Assembly (NCBI GenBank): GCA_037127315.1
Contig: JBBBDQ010001293.1
Location: 1,162,501 to 1,226,500 of the forward strand
Reading direction: 5' to 3'
Length of the DNA stretch: 64,000 nucleotides
Source: Ascarosepion bandense
Lineage: Eukaryota; Mollusca; Cephalopoda; Sepiida; Sepiidae
Position numbers and translations under genes: made by a program. The notes under the pieces were generated by a model, which saw only the letters and a list, made by a program, of their open reading frames with translations, had not been told where the DNA came from and made no database searches. This document shows positions 53,270-63,736 of this stretch, piece by piece. Position 1 is the stretch's first letter. The number at the start of each line of letters is the position of its first letter.

Positions 53270-53467
53270 TATAAAAGAGTGAACATTGAAGTCAACACTC
53301 AGAGGCGACAGATTGTTTCATGCTAAGCGCAATCCTCAAGCCACATGTGTTGATTTTTTTTAGTTATTTATATATAGCCGGGAAAAAATTAAACACATGT
53401 GGCCAGATGATAGCGCTTAGCCTGAAACTGTCTGTCGCCCTCAATGTGTTGACCTCAATGTTCACTC

Positions 53468-53474
<7 letters not shown>
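53270..53474. repeat. Hairpin repeat of about 90-bp arms
   Basis: AAAGAGTGAACATTGAAGTC ... CCACATGTGTT (53273-53353) is repeated in inverse as AACACATGTGG ... GAGGTCAA ... AATGTTCACTCTTT (53394-53472). A (TA)n block follows. Confidence 0.78.

Positions 53475-53520
<46 letters not shown>
53474..53520. repeat. (TA)n microsatellite
   Basis: Pure TA at the end of the hairpin repeat. Confidence 0.95.
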
Positions 53521-53521
<1 letters not shown>

Positions 53522-53641
53522 ATAGTTTAATACTTAGTGTTTGGTCTTAATAGGGTTAGACTAGTACCCATTTAAATTAAAATGTGTTCTATACAATTAT
53601 ATTGTAGAACTTTTGAATATTTTCCATTTTTAAACGAGTTA

Positions 53642-53681
53642 TTTCGCTACCCAAGATTCTACCATGTGTGGTGTCTTCAGA
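53642..53681 (-). ncRNA. Hammerhead-like core, Penelope-type terminus
   Basis: Minus strand: CTGAAGACACCACACATGGT, then about 10 nt, then GTAGCGAAATAACTCG. The first box has U to A; the second is CGAAAU. Confidence 0.4.
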
Positions 53682-53994
53682 CGATTTTTAATCTATATAT
53701 ATATATATATAACGTACGTTTACCCCGAAAGTATAAAATTATGTAAAAACTTAACTGTAGTTGAAGTCATAAAATAAATTTCATAGTATATGCAGTTTAA
53801 GCCAAAAAATTACCTCTAAAATATTTAGATTAAATAACCCACACATCGCTAAATTAAAACAAACAAATTAAGTCAATACATATTGACAGAGAAATCATGT
53901 AAGAACTAAAATGAAACAGACTGCGAAAGGCAGCATTTTGTTTATCTCCCTCTCTGTGGATATGCGGCTGGTGTAAGTTTCATTGACAGTGGAA
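53682..53994. other. Unassigned stretch
   Basis: Nothing recognised beyond a short TA run at 53693-53711. Confidence 0.4.
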
Positions 53995-54155
53995 ATGGTG
54001 ATGCGAGGTCAGATTCCGTCCGAGTCTGTTCGCTTTTATACCAACACTCTAACAAATACCAAGGAAATGTATCTCTTCTCTTTCTAAATATGATTTAACT
54101 GCTGGGTGAACTGACCTCTATATAGCCTTGGTTGGCAGCCAGTCTATAAATTTTA
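53995..54155 (+). mobile_element. SINE-A copy, strongly diverged
   Basis: GGTCAGATTCCGTCC at the B-box position, AATATGATTTAACTGCTGGG and TAGCCTTGGTTGGCAGCCAG in the body. The tail is missing. Confidence 0.5.
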
Positions 54156-54874
54156 CTAGACGCCTAGACATGATTACTCCGAATTCAGAAATGTTGGGAC
54201 ATCTACAGAAAACTGTTCCACTGCCCCTCTCAAGAGTTTATGACAATTTCCAGATAATAAAGAAGAGGAAGCGATGGAATTTCATGACCCTTTAAGTCAT
54301 GAAATTCTGCTCTTTACAAAACTTGTCGCCACACCAAACACGCATATACGGTTACACGTGAATATTCATTTTTTAAGGAAATCTTTCTGCATACTCAGAA
54401 AAACGGGTGGATCTCTCGTCCCGCGGTTTGAAATAGGGCATCTTGTTTCTTTTTTTTTAATAAAGTGCCCTGTTTGAGTTGACATATGAGCTACCTGTTT
54501 TAAAAGCTCACATGTTGACAAGGACTAACATAAAAATATTTATATCATAAGCGCTCCTGTCTACTATTGTCAGATGCGTGAATAGGCCAATTACTTTGAA
54601 TATTGTTGGCTGGGTTACCTGAGCCCTGGATTTCATTGACATGAAAGGTGTTTATTTTTTAATCAGTTTGGTTAAAGGATATTAAAATAGACACGTTGGG
54701 AAATTGACGAAAAATATGTTGAAACTATAAAAAAAAATGACTGAATTCGAAAATATAGAAAAATGAAATAAAATAAAAGGGAAATAAGTTTTCTTTTGTT
54801 ATTTAAGTAGAAAAAAGCATTTCTTTTCATAAGTGATGCAAGAGTTCATTTATTATCCCTTCTGTAGACAGACA
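54156..54874. other. Unassigned stretch
   Basis: A 67-codon frame (54274-54477) has no recognised motif. Confidence 0.4.
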
Positions 54875-54935
54875 GACACACACACACACATATATATATA
54901 TAGATATAGATATATAGATATAGATATATATATTG
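54875..54935. repeat. (CA)n and TA/GATA mixed microsatellite
   Basis: Short CA run followed by TATAGATA-type repeats. Confidence 0.9.
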
Positions 54936-55120
54936 TAAGAAAGTGACAGAACACGTATATTTAAACCCACTGTTCAAGCATTTACTTTTATAAAGAGTGC
55001 TCGATACAGAGTAGAGCTTTCTGTTGTAATAGTTGTTACAATGGTTTATCAGCAGCACTTACACCTCACAGTCACAAAAATAAATCATTTCCACCATTTA
55101 TTTTCAGTTCCACATATCAC

Positions 55121-55151
55121 ACGAAGAGGAGCAGTTCAGCTCCGAAACATG
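55121..55151 (+). ncRNA. Hammerhead-like core with perfect stem II
   Basis: ACGAAGA, then GGAGC, AGTTCA, GCTCC, then GAAACATG. The 5-bp stem II and GAAAC box are intact. The first box CUGAUGA is replaced by ACGAAGA. Sequence on both sides resembles a PLE terminus. Confidence 0.45.
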
Positions 55152-55465
55152 AATTTTTTTGTGTAGTGATACTATGCTTTGTGCTTTTACACAGAACTAT
55201 GTTATATATATATATATAGTGTTGTTTTTTTCCTCGTGTTTTGATTGTTCTTAAAAAAATTACTAGGCAACAGTCAAAACTTCAAAAAATGAGTTGGTTT
55301 TTTAACTGTCTTCCTTGTTTGTCGTATTATAGAGTCTCGCTACTCTCGTTTGCCGAGCATAATAGGCGGCTAGCCAATACCTGTTGCAGACACCTGCTCA
55401 GGCAGATTTGTGTTTTTACACAGAAGTTAGTTGTCGTTTATAAGTTAACTATGCTGAGCGGAATT
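55152..55465. other. Unassigned stretch
   Basis: Nothing recognised. Confidence 0.4.
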
Positions 55466-57249
55466 TTTTTTTTATAATCGTGTCGCCCCAAGCAAGACAA
55501 TTTACTGCCACTGTTGTGCAGGGGGTTACATAGGAGGAATGCTATGAGAAGGAATGACAGGTTGCAGGAGGTGTCAGGAAGAGAGTAGGAGAAGGAAGAA
55601 AATACTGATGAGAGTGGAGTGGAGGAAGAAAAAGCATGAGAGAGAAGATGTAAGTTAGTGACACAGGAGATGACTATTGACTTTACTTTTAAATTCTTGG
55701 AGATTTTGCTGTCGGGAAAGCAAGTATGCGGAAGGGAATTCCACAGACGGGAAGTGCGAGATAAGAAGCTACTGAAGTAGAATTTGTGTTAAAAATGTAT
55801 TGCTTCCACAGTAAAAGAGTGGGAACTAGTTGCTAATATTGTGGCTCGAGGAAATTCATATATAGGAGGTACCAGTGAGCTAAGTTCATCGGAGCAGAAG
55901 CTGTGAAAGTATTTGTAGAAGAGACACAGGGAAGCCACACTGCGTCGGTGAGAAAGCGACTGTATCCTAGCAGCTAAGTCAGGATCGATAACATTACAGA
56001 TTCTCCGTTGGATTTGGTCGAGGACACCTAAGTGGATAGCAGGAGCACCTGACCATATAGAGCAGCAATATTCAATTCACGGGCGGATGGTAGATTTGTA
56101 TATGTGCAGAATTATTTCGGACGGGAAAAACTTCCTGGCCCTACACACAGAAGCGACTTTCTTAGAAGCGGACTTAGCTACGGATTCTATATAGTTATTC
56201 CACTTGAGGTCTGATGTGAGAGTTAATCCGAGGAGATGCAGCGTTTTACTTTCAGGGAGAGAAGTCTGGTCCATGTTAATGGGTGGGAGGAACGATTGTC
56301 TGTGGTGGTTATTAGATAGCGTCTTCGTTTTGGAAGCATTAAATTTAACGAGTCATTTCTTACCCCAGTCGAGGTTTGCTTTGTCAGCCTCGGTAGATTT
56401 TTGATCGAGACAAGAGTAAACCGTAGTGTCGTCAACATATATGCCCACTTGGGATCTTATTACACCAGGGAGATCATTAATATAGATAAAGAAAAGCATG
56501 GGACCTAGAAGAGAGCCTTAAGAGACACCCGCATTCATGTGATAGTATTGGGAGGCTTGTCCGTTCAATACTCCCCTCATTGTACGGTTTGAAAGGAAGG
56601 AGTGGATTAGGTCAAACAATTGTCCAGTTATACCATAGCTCTACAGCTTGCATAGAAAGCCAGCATGCCAGACTCTGTCAAACACTTTGGAGATGTCAAG
56701 GGCAACATTTCGCGCTTCGCCGTTTTTGTCGAGGGTCTGGTGTATATACTCAGTGATGGTCGTGAGCATATCAGCAGTAGACCTGGTGAAGTGGAAGCCA
56801 TACTGTTTATCCGAGAAGAGTCTGTGAGCTGTGAGCTGTTGTACCACCTCGGCGTTTATGATGGCTTCTAACACTTTGCCAAAGATCGGTAGGAGGCTGA
56901 TAGAGCGATAATTAGCGGAGTCAGAGTGTTCTCCAATGTTTTGATATATAGGAACAACGGAGGAAGATTTCCAGCAGGCAGGAAAGCAAGAAGCAGAAAT
57001 GCAGTAGTTATAGAGTTTAGAAAGAACAGAGAAGAGTTCAGGAGCACATTTCTTTAGGACAATGATGGGTATTCCGTCCCCACCACCAGCCTTATGGGGG
57101 TCAAGATTAGAAATTATTTTGGAGACCACCGAGGGAGTAATTAGTATGTCAGTCAGTTTGGCCTGGGTTCGCTGAGGGAAGTCTGGTACAGATACTCTAG
57201 ACGAGTCCAGTGTCGAATTAATTAAATACAGTTTCGAGCAGAAAGCTCA
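55466..57249 (-). mobile_element. J LINE copy 12, longest copy in the window
   Basis: Tail at 55466 (TTTTTTTATAATCGTGTCGC, CCCAAGCAAGACAATTTACT) of the GGCGACACG subtype, shared with copy 1. It extends about 1.78 kb upstream into the RT fingers. Endonuclease and ORF1 are missing (5' truncation near 57249). Confidence 0.9.
55650..57249 (-). pseudogene. J LINE reverse transcriptase, single frame with five stops
   Basis: One minus-strand frame runs the whole length: VPDFPQRTQAKLTDIL, HKAGGGDGIPIIVLKKCAPE, CFPACWKSSSVVPIYQNIGE, SANYRSISLLPIFGKVLEAI, QYGFHFTRSTADMLTTI, VALDISKVFDRVWHAGF (first catalytic D), [12 protein letters not shown] (active site YVDD at 56428-56439), KTLSNNHHRQSFLPPINMDQ, then the J C-terminus EYCCSIWSGAPAIHLGVLDQ to FPDSKISKNLK. 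In-frame stops lie at 56641, 56518, 56353, 56077 and 55789. I found no frameshift. It is a jockey/CR1-group RT; the exact clade needs a tree. Confidence 0.9.
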
Positions 57250-58044
57250 TAATATGTCAAAGCTAATAGTTTGGACAACGACATGGTTAGCACAAACCAT
57301 CGAAAGTTTCTGAAAAGGGCTCAGATTAAACTGCGGTGCTTTTTTCAAGCACTTCTCAAACGCGCTATATACTGGTGAAAATTAAACGTTTCAGTTGGAT
57401 TTCTGGATATATAGAATTTTACAAGCCATCACTGCTCGCTCTCACTGAGCTGCTTCTGGTAAGTCAGCAGAGAGAATAGCTGCTAGGGCAGTGACCTGCT
57501 GTAGAGATTGGCTTTCCATCTCATCAGACGGGTATACTAAAAAATGAGAAGACAGGCAATGTGTGTCAGTACTGTTGTAATACGAGTCCTTAACGTTTTA
57601 TAAATTGTATTAACCTTTTCATTTTTTTTTTCAAGGTTTCTCATTCTTTTCAGATCTTTTCTTCCCTAACTTTAAAACAGGGTGGATATGTATTCACTTT
57701 TCATTTTATCCACCCGAATTCTAACATCAATCTTCCGCTTACCTACATACATTATCTATCAAGCTTACATTTTTTCTGGTTTTTCGCTTATATTAAAAAG
57801 TTAAATCTTGTCTGTGTAGACATCACGCTTCATAAGCAATATATATACTTTCAAAGAAATTTTCACGATGCTCGACAACTGACGGCATTGAAATACCTAG
57901 TTACTTTGATGTTTGTTTTGTTTTTTTTTGTTTTGTTTTGTATTTTTTTTTTATATTTTACCTTGACTGACAATCTCAAAAAATTTCTTTTCTGAAAGGA
58001 CTACTTTCAGAAAAAGAATGTATAAATTTGCAGCGTATATGCAG
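57250..58044. other. Unassigned stretch
   Basis: No repeat match or coding signal recognised; T-rich homopolymer runs near 57625 and 57910-57950. Confidence 0.4.
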
Positions 58045-58950
58045 TTTTTTTTATCATTTCACCCCAAGCAAAGCAGGAACCCCACTGGTGGGCCGGGAAA
58101 TATAGTGAGAGAAAAAACAAGGTACAGGTGAAGTCGAAGAAAAGATAAAAGAAGGATATGAATTAATAAGATAAAAGATGGCAATTGTCGTTGCATTTAA
58201 ACTTTTGGGGATCGTAACTAACAACAAAAAGGAAATTGATGCTGAGCATCAGAAAGAGACAACTGAAGTTCCTGGGACACGCAATGAGGAAGGAGAGCCT
58301 GGAGAACCTGATACTGACTGGTCAGTATCAGGAAGGAGAGACAGAGGAAGGCAGCGGATAACATATTTACAAGGTGTGATCAGGTGGATGACGGAACGGG
58401 GTTTGCCAGGAGCAACAGGAGCAAACATACTAAGAGCCACAAGGGATAGGGAGACGTGAAGATCCATGATCGCCTACGTCCTGAAGGGACAGGGCACATA
58501 GAAGAAGAAGAAGAACTAAGAGGGAAACAATCGGAAGAAAGTTTAACACACAGGAAGTCCGAGAAAAGAAACTATTAGAGTAGAAGACGCGGTTACATTT
58601 AACTATTTCAACAGTGAAAGAGTGGGACCTACATGCTAATCTAGTAACACGCTTGAATTCACGTGGACGGGGCACCAGAGCAAAAAGCATGTCAGAACAT
58701 TTACCATGAAAATATTTGTAGAAAAAAACAGAGTGAACCCACGTCACGTCGGTGAGAAGGCGAGATGCCAAGCCAGAACCGATTATATTGCAGATCCTTC
58801 TTTGGATTTTGTCGAGAATCTCAAGATGAATAGCAGAAGCTACAAAAGGTATTCTGACATGAAAAAACTTTCTGGCCCGACACAGTGACCCAACATTCCT
58901 AACAGCAGATTCAGCTAGAGATTCGATGTAGTCGTTCCATATGAGGTTAG
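58045..58950 (-). mobile_element. J LINE copy 13, carrying an inverted RTE tail
   Basis: 3' end at 58045 (TTATCATTTCACCCCAAGCA), interrupted at about 58200-58520 by RTE sequence in plus orientation. J coding on the minus strand resumes at 58545-58950: LIWNDYIESLAESAVRNVGS, LEILDKIQRRICNIIGSGLA, KRVTRLACRSHSFTVEIVKC and NSFFSRTSCVLNFL. Confidence 0.82.
58200..58520 (+). mobile_element. RTE-like LINE 3' fragment inside J copy 13
   Basis: AAATTGATGCTGAGCATCAG start, then in shifted frames LKFLGHAMRKESLEN, SGRRDRGRQRITYLQGVIRW, RGLPGATGANILRATRDRET and a VLKGQGT end with AAGAAGAAGAAG. It is the same 3' segment as 38395-38695. Confidence 0.82.
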
Positions 58951-59160
58951 TTGATGAGATCGTCCAGCATTCACTTCCATATAGATAGACAGATACCACA
59001 TAGCAATCCAGCACTCTTTTCTTTGTTTCTAATGAGATTTTCCTCTCTTCCAGTACTCTGGTTAGCGTCTGGAATGCGTCTTTGTCCATGAAAATGCAAC
59101 TTTGGATCTCCATGTCACACTTTCTATCCTCTGTCAAAACACTTCCCAGATATTTGAATT
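58950..59160 (-). pseudogene. RTE-like RT fragment joined in frame to J copy 13
   Basis: Minus strand: FKYLGSVL-equivalent NSNIWEVF, then MTEDRKCDMEIQSCIFMDKD, AFQTLTRVLEERKISLETKK, RVLDCYVVSVYLYGSECWTI. After ISS the same frame continues into J sequence (NLIWNDYIES). The resulting 235-codon frame (59137-58430) is a chimera of two LINE families. Confidence 0.82.
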
Positions 59161-59164
59161 TTTA

Positions 59165-59880
59165 ATCAGTAAAAACAGGAACCCTAAATGCCAACTACAG
59201 AGTGGAAATACTAAAATCAAGCAGGTACAGAAATTTAAATACCTTGGAGTTGTACTAACAGAGAATGGATAGTGCGACACTGAGATCCGAAGATCTGAAG
59301 GGACAGGGCACATAGAAGAAAAAGACGAACTAAGAGGGAAACAAACGGTGTATTGGCGAAGGTGTGTTGGCATAGCCAAGCACACATTCCAAAAACGTAT
59401 TGAGGGACAGGATAATTTCGCTGGAAACAAAGAAGAAAGTACTGGATTGCTATGTGATGTCTGTTCTTTAATATGGCAATAAATGCTGGACAATCTCTTC
59501 AAAGATGAAGGAGATTTGAAGCAATCGAAATATAGTTCTACAGAAGGATGCTGAGGATACTATGAACAGAATATGTTAGCAAAGATGAGGTTTTAGAAAG
59601 GATGGAAACAAAAAAGAAACTAATAATTAACATCAGGAAAAGACAGCGGGAGTTCATGCAACATGTAATGAGGGCTTGGAGAATCTGATACTCACAGGTC
59701 GGATAGAGGGAAAGAGAGACAGGAGAAAGCAATGCGTAACATACCTAATGGGCTTGAGGAGATGAATTCGGGGTCGGGTAACAGGAGAAAGCGTGCTAAG
59801 AGCCACTAAGGATAGGGAGATGTGGAAAGCTGTGATCGTTAACCTACTGAAGGTACACGGTACACAGAAGAGAGAAACTT
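59165..59880 (+). pseudogene. RTE-like LINE relic, head-to-head with the previous one
   Basis: Plus strand: SGNTKIKQVQKFKYLGVVLT, then CDTEIRRS, then a degraded middle, then a block (59470-59600) equivalent to the MKKRLEAxEMWFYRRML region, then the 3' segment EMNSGSGNRRKRAKSH-type in shifted frames (RATKDREMWKAVIVNLLKVH) to 59875. Overlaps in content with 58950-59160, so the two are separate copies and not one inverted copy. Confidence 0.75.
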
Positions 59881-60767
59881 GCCAAAGATCGCCCAATAGC
59901 AAAAATAGCCATAAAAACTTCATTTGATAAAAATGAATATATGCTAATAAAGTTTTCATTTAAGAAAAAAAAAATGTTTTTACTCTGATTTAAATTTATT
60001 TAAAAATATTCTGTGACACACGTTTTCGTTAGAAAAGAAAAATAATTAATTCCAGTCTTTTCTATGAAAATTTATGAAAAATAATTATGATAAATTAACG
60101 AATCAGAAAAGATATCCTGCAGAAAACTTTAGTCTTATACTATAAAGCAGAACCAATATAACATATAATTCCATTAAGCTTTTAACACACTGATTCAGAA
60201 CACGCCGTTACGATATTGTATAACGTGTTGATTTAAATTTTAAATGATTCTGACTGTATGAAATATAAACAACAAAAGTTGATGTTATTATGTTATATAA
60301 AATCATATAGAAAAAGATTTTATATAACATCGAATTTTTATTGTATAAATACTGTAAATACTACCTCATCTCAGAAATATAGACAAACTTTTTCGGTTGT
60401 TGTGCTATCCGCCCTTCTTTAGTTATCTGTAGATTCGATTAATAAATTCCAAATATTTTTTTCGGCTCAATATGAAACCAGTTCTGGTAATGACAATAGA
60501 AATGTTTCTAATAGTCATTATACCTCCGCGCTGTCTTCTGCATTAAACATTCTATGTTATCCTTCCTTTCTTCGCAAGTCAATCGTTGGCGCAGAAGCTT
60601 CCATTAAGGGAAAGACTCTGGGGCAACCTTTGTAAAACGCTTTCAAATGTTTACTATCTATTCAAACTGCTTGTAGTCTTTTAATGTCTCATATTTGCCA
60701 ATCTGAAAAATTTCTGCATCAAAGATGCGACGAAAGAAGGGAATATGTGAAAGACTCTTAATGTATC
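59881..60767. other. Unassigned AT-rich stretch
   Basis: Contains a palindromic TTATGTTATATAAAATC ... GATTTTATATAACAT (60290-60330). Nothing else recognised. Confidence 0.45.
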
Positions 60768-61165
60768 ATATAGAATGGCCGAGTGGTTAGAACGTTCGCT
60801 TTTGAATGACGCCATGGTTGATCTGTCAGGAAGGTAACTTTTTGATGTTATCGGTCTGGAGGTGCGGCACTTGTGGAAAGTGTTTGAATACCATACCACG
60901 GGGTAACCTAAGCCTTGTGAGTAAAACTGTGGAGACGGCATCCTTTGCAGAGTTGTCGATGGTAGTGCTAGCTCGAAGTCATAAGTCATCGTGACCGAGA
61001 GCATGAGTGTCCCGTCCTTGTTCAGACTGTTAGATAACGCGCTCTCTCCCAGGAACTGTAACTAACGTCCGTTCAGCATAGTTTCAATATAAACCACAGA
61101 TGAGTGTTGAATAAACCCAACAGTGCCTAAGCAGGCGTCTGCAATGGGGATTAGCTAGCCACCCT
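60768..61165 (+). mobile_element. Possible tRNA-Ser-like SINE (SINE-F)
   Basis: AATGGCCGAGTGGTTAGAAC, with TGGCCGAGTGG, is a strong A box of Ser/Leu tRNA type. No clear B box follows at tRNA spacing. The downstream body to AGGCGTCTGCAATGGGGATT is shared with the end-like fragment at 27363. Weak support for a decayed SINE. Confidence 0.4.
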
Positions 61166-61439
61166 TGTAGATGGGTATCTTTGAATATTAGTGACCACCC
61201 ATTAGTTAGAATGTTTACCATGGTAGATAAAAGTGGTTTTGTGCGAATTAGAATGAAAATTTTATCCCTTCCACCACCTTCATTCCGTAACTCTCTATCT
61301 TGAGTGACACTTGTGCCTTGTATTGAATTATCATTGTTTAAAAATATATATCAAGCTAATGTTTGTTTATTCTTTTAGTGATTACGCATAAAAGCGTTGA
61401 TAAGTTTCTTCTTCGTCTGTTACTTTAAATCGAGATTTT
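61166..61439. other. Unassigned stretch
   Basis: Nothing recognised. Confidence 0.4.
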
Positions 61440-61545
61440 CCATGACTACATACAGTCTTGGGCTCCTGCTATAGATTTAGAGATCTTTGATAAAATCTAG
61501 AGGATAATCTGCAATGCTACTCGTCCTGACTTGGCATCTCTGCTT
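61440..61545 (+). mobile_element. J LINE fragment
   Basis: CTTGGGCTCCTGCTATAGAT, GATAAAATCTAGAGGATAAT and CCTGACTTGGCATCTCTGCT match the LDKIQRRICNVIDPDLA coding segment, diverged. Confidence 0.55.
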
Positions 61546-61749
61546 CAGTCAATCCCTGGTGGCTCTTAGTACGCCTTCTCTTGTTACAACACGCAACACT
61601 CGTTCTGTCATCCACCTGTTCCAATATGTTATCCGTTGCCTTCCTCTGTCTCTTTTACCCTCTATCTGGCCTGTTAGTATCAGGTTCTCCAAGCCTCCTT
61701 CCTCACTGCATGTCCCAGGAACTTTAGTTGTCTCTTCCTGATGCTCAGT
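61545..61749 (-). mobile_element. RTE-like LINE 3' part, downstream side of the J insertion
   Basis: Minus strand: CTGAGCATCAGGAAGAGACA encodes LSIRKRQLKFLGHA, followed by the REGRQR-like segment in shifted frames. Continues the RTE reading interrupted at 62389. Confidence 0.8.
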
Positions 61750-62388
61750 ATTTTTTTTTTTTTAATCATTTCACCCCGAGCAAGGCAGAAACGCCACTGA
61801 TGTGCAGGGGGTTACATAAATGTAGAAAGATTAATTAGAAAAGAGTGAGGAGTACAAGCTAGTTAGAAAGGAACAATAGAAAGCTGAGAAAGCAGGTGCA
61901 ATGACAGATACATGGGCGGAGAGAAAGTGAAGATTATGCAGGGGAGGAGAGTGAGCTAGAGTCCAGTGGTTAGTAGGTGAGTATTAACTTTGCTTTTAAA
62001 TTTCTGGAGGTCGTAGCCGTCAGGAAAGCAAGAATACGGGAGTGAGTTCCACAGGCGGGAAGTGCGAGAGAGGAAGCTGCAGGAGTAGAACTGTCGTCTG
62101 CATTTGGCTAACCTGACTGTGAATGGGTGGGACCCAGTTGCCAGTCTGGTTGCACGAGTAAACACCTGTTGAGGAGGCATCAGTGACTTAAGCTCATCCG
62201 AGCAGAAGCCATGAAAGTATTTATAGAAGAGACAAATGGAGGCCACATTTCGACGATGGGGAAGTGGCTGCAGTCGAGTCGCCAGATCAGTACCTATCAC
62301 ATTACAGACTCTCCTTTGGAGCTTGTCAAGAACACTGAGGAGAACGGCAGGGGCACCTGACCATAAATGGCAGCAGTACTCCATTAAT
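61750..62388 (-). mobile_element. J LINE copy 15 inserted in the RTE-like LINE
   Basis: Poly-T at 61750-61762, CCCCGAGCAAGGCAGAAACG, 3' UTR, then a fully open C-terminus on the minus strand (62385-61956): EYCCHLWSGAPAVLLSVLDK, RRNVASICLFYKYFHGFCSD, VFTRATRLATGSHPF, SFLSRTSRLWNSLPYSCFPD, KSKVNTHLLTTGL stop. Truncated exactly at EYCC. Confidence 0.9.
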
Positions 62389-62615
62389 TTCCTTTTCGTT
62401 TCCATCCTTTCCAAAACCTCATCATTGATCACATGCACGTTCCATGATATCCGCAGCATTTTTCTGTAGAACCACATTTCTGTTGCTTCAAGTTTTTCTT
62501 TCATCTTTGATGATATTGTCGAGCAGTCACTGCCATATTGAAGAACTGACATCACATAGTAATCCAGTACTCTCTTCTCTGATTCCAGCGACATTTTTCT
62601 TGTCTCTTAATATTC
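62389..62615 (-). pseudogene. RTE-like RT C-terminal part, upstream side of the J insertion
   Basis: Minus strand: MSLESEKRVLDYYVMSVLQY, GSDCSTISSKMKEKLEATEM, WFYRKMLRISWNVHVINDEV, METKRKL. The frame passes without a stop into the J insertion, producing a 212-codon chimeric frame (62594-61956). Confidence 0.85.
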
Positions 62616-63124
62616 TGCGTGGCGATTTTCGTATATCAGTAAGTGACTCACTAGAGTACAGCATGCACGGTATCCACATATTATGTTTACCACGTGAACT
62701 ACGATCAATATATAGAGATAGATACCAATATCATTATTGTGTATGGTTTTCCTGAGACGAGAACAGCATTTCGATGGTGACACAAGCGTAAAAAGTTTGA
62801 GAAACGCAGCTCTAGCGTATTCTGTAATAGAAAAGGACCAATATGTTCGAACTCTCTGTCACAATGATTTATGATTCCTTGCTAGCACGACCATCGAGAA
62901 TTTGTGAACAGTTTCGTTTAGCAAGATTAGGGACAACCGGGGTACAGTTTCTGAGTACTTCCTGGCGATGTCGAGATCGACTTCACCGGTTTATATTATC
63001 ATGAAGTCACTTTCTTGAAAAGTCCACAATGTTCAGATCTGAATCTGGTTCTTATACTCAGAAATCTTATGTGCAAACAATCAATGCACCCAGATTAAAT
63101 TTCTGTTCTTATTTTTTAATCATT
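62616..63124. other. Unassigned stretch
   Basis: TTCTGAGTACTTCC and TCACTTTCTTGAAAAGTCCA near 62955-63020 look faintly transposase-like but do not resolve into a family. Confidence 0.35.
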
Positions 63125-63375
63125 GAACTACAAACAAAGTAATGAAGCCAATAAGTGTTACAGGTTAGAAACAAAAAACACTATTGAGGAGATGGAACAA
63201 TAATTAAGAAATTAATAAGAGAAAAGATAACTACTGACATTGCTATTAAATCTCTGAAGATCAAAGTTGACAAGGAAAGCAAGAAAGCGAAAGCTGGAAG
63301 TTCAGGAGAATAAATTGTTAGTATAGAATTTAAAAGTACATGTAGCAATTTCAAATGTAAACGGCCGATCTCAGT
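63125..63375 (-). mobile_element. J LINE fragment, decayed
   Basis: Minus strand 63378-63200 corresponds to the HFTV.. KC..FY.NSF .. FP.. ..K segment with deletions. Nearest relative in the window is 50870-51120. Confidence 0.5.
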
Positions 63376-63447
63376 CAAGTACTGGCCGTAAATTTATAGA
63401 GTCTATCTATTATAGAATCCATCATATCAATTACCATGAAAGTATAT

Positions 63448-63502
63448 ATATACTATATGGTAATTTATATATATATATCTATATATATATATATATATAT
63501 TT
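63448..63502. repeat. (TA)n-rich microsatellite
   Basis: Interrupted TA array. A second, pure one lies at 63691-63721, just before the terminal SINE-A. Confidence 0.9.
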
Positions 63503-63685
63503 GTCATCACTTGACAAGACACAAGAAGTGTCAAAACAAAATAGTTATTTTGTAGTGATATTATAACATATCCATATCATAATTTCTGAATAAATATTAT
63601 TAGCTCTACTTTGTATTGAGCACTTTTTTAAGAATAGTGTTTCTTTGGACAAGGAATATTATTCCATCCATACGTACCCTATACT

Positions 63686-63723
<38 letters not shown>

Positions 63724-63736
63724 TTACATGGACGGA

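Noticed and set aside
58178..58459. Host gene for a basic 93-residue protein
   Set aside because: The sequence is the C-terminal tail of the RTE-like LINE, repeated at 38.4, 59.7 and 61.6 kb.
62770..63070. Possible DDE transposase fragment (SPQCSDLNLVL-like)
   Set aside because: Only one short motif resembles SPDLNPxE; surrounding blocks do not match any transposase.
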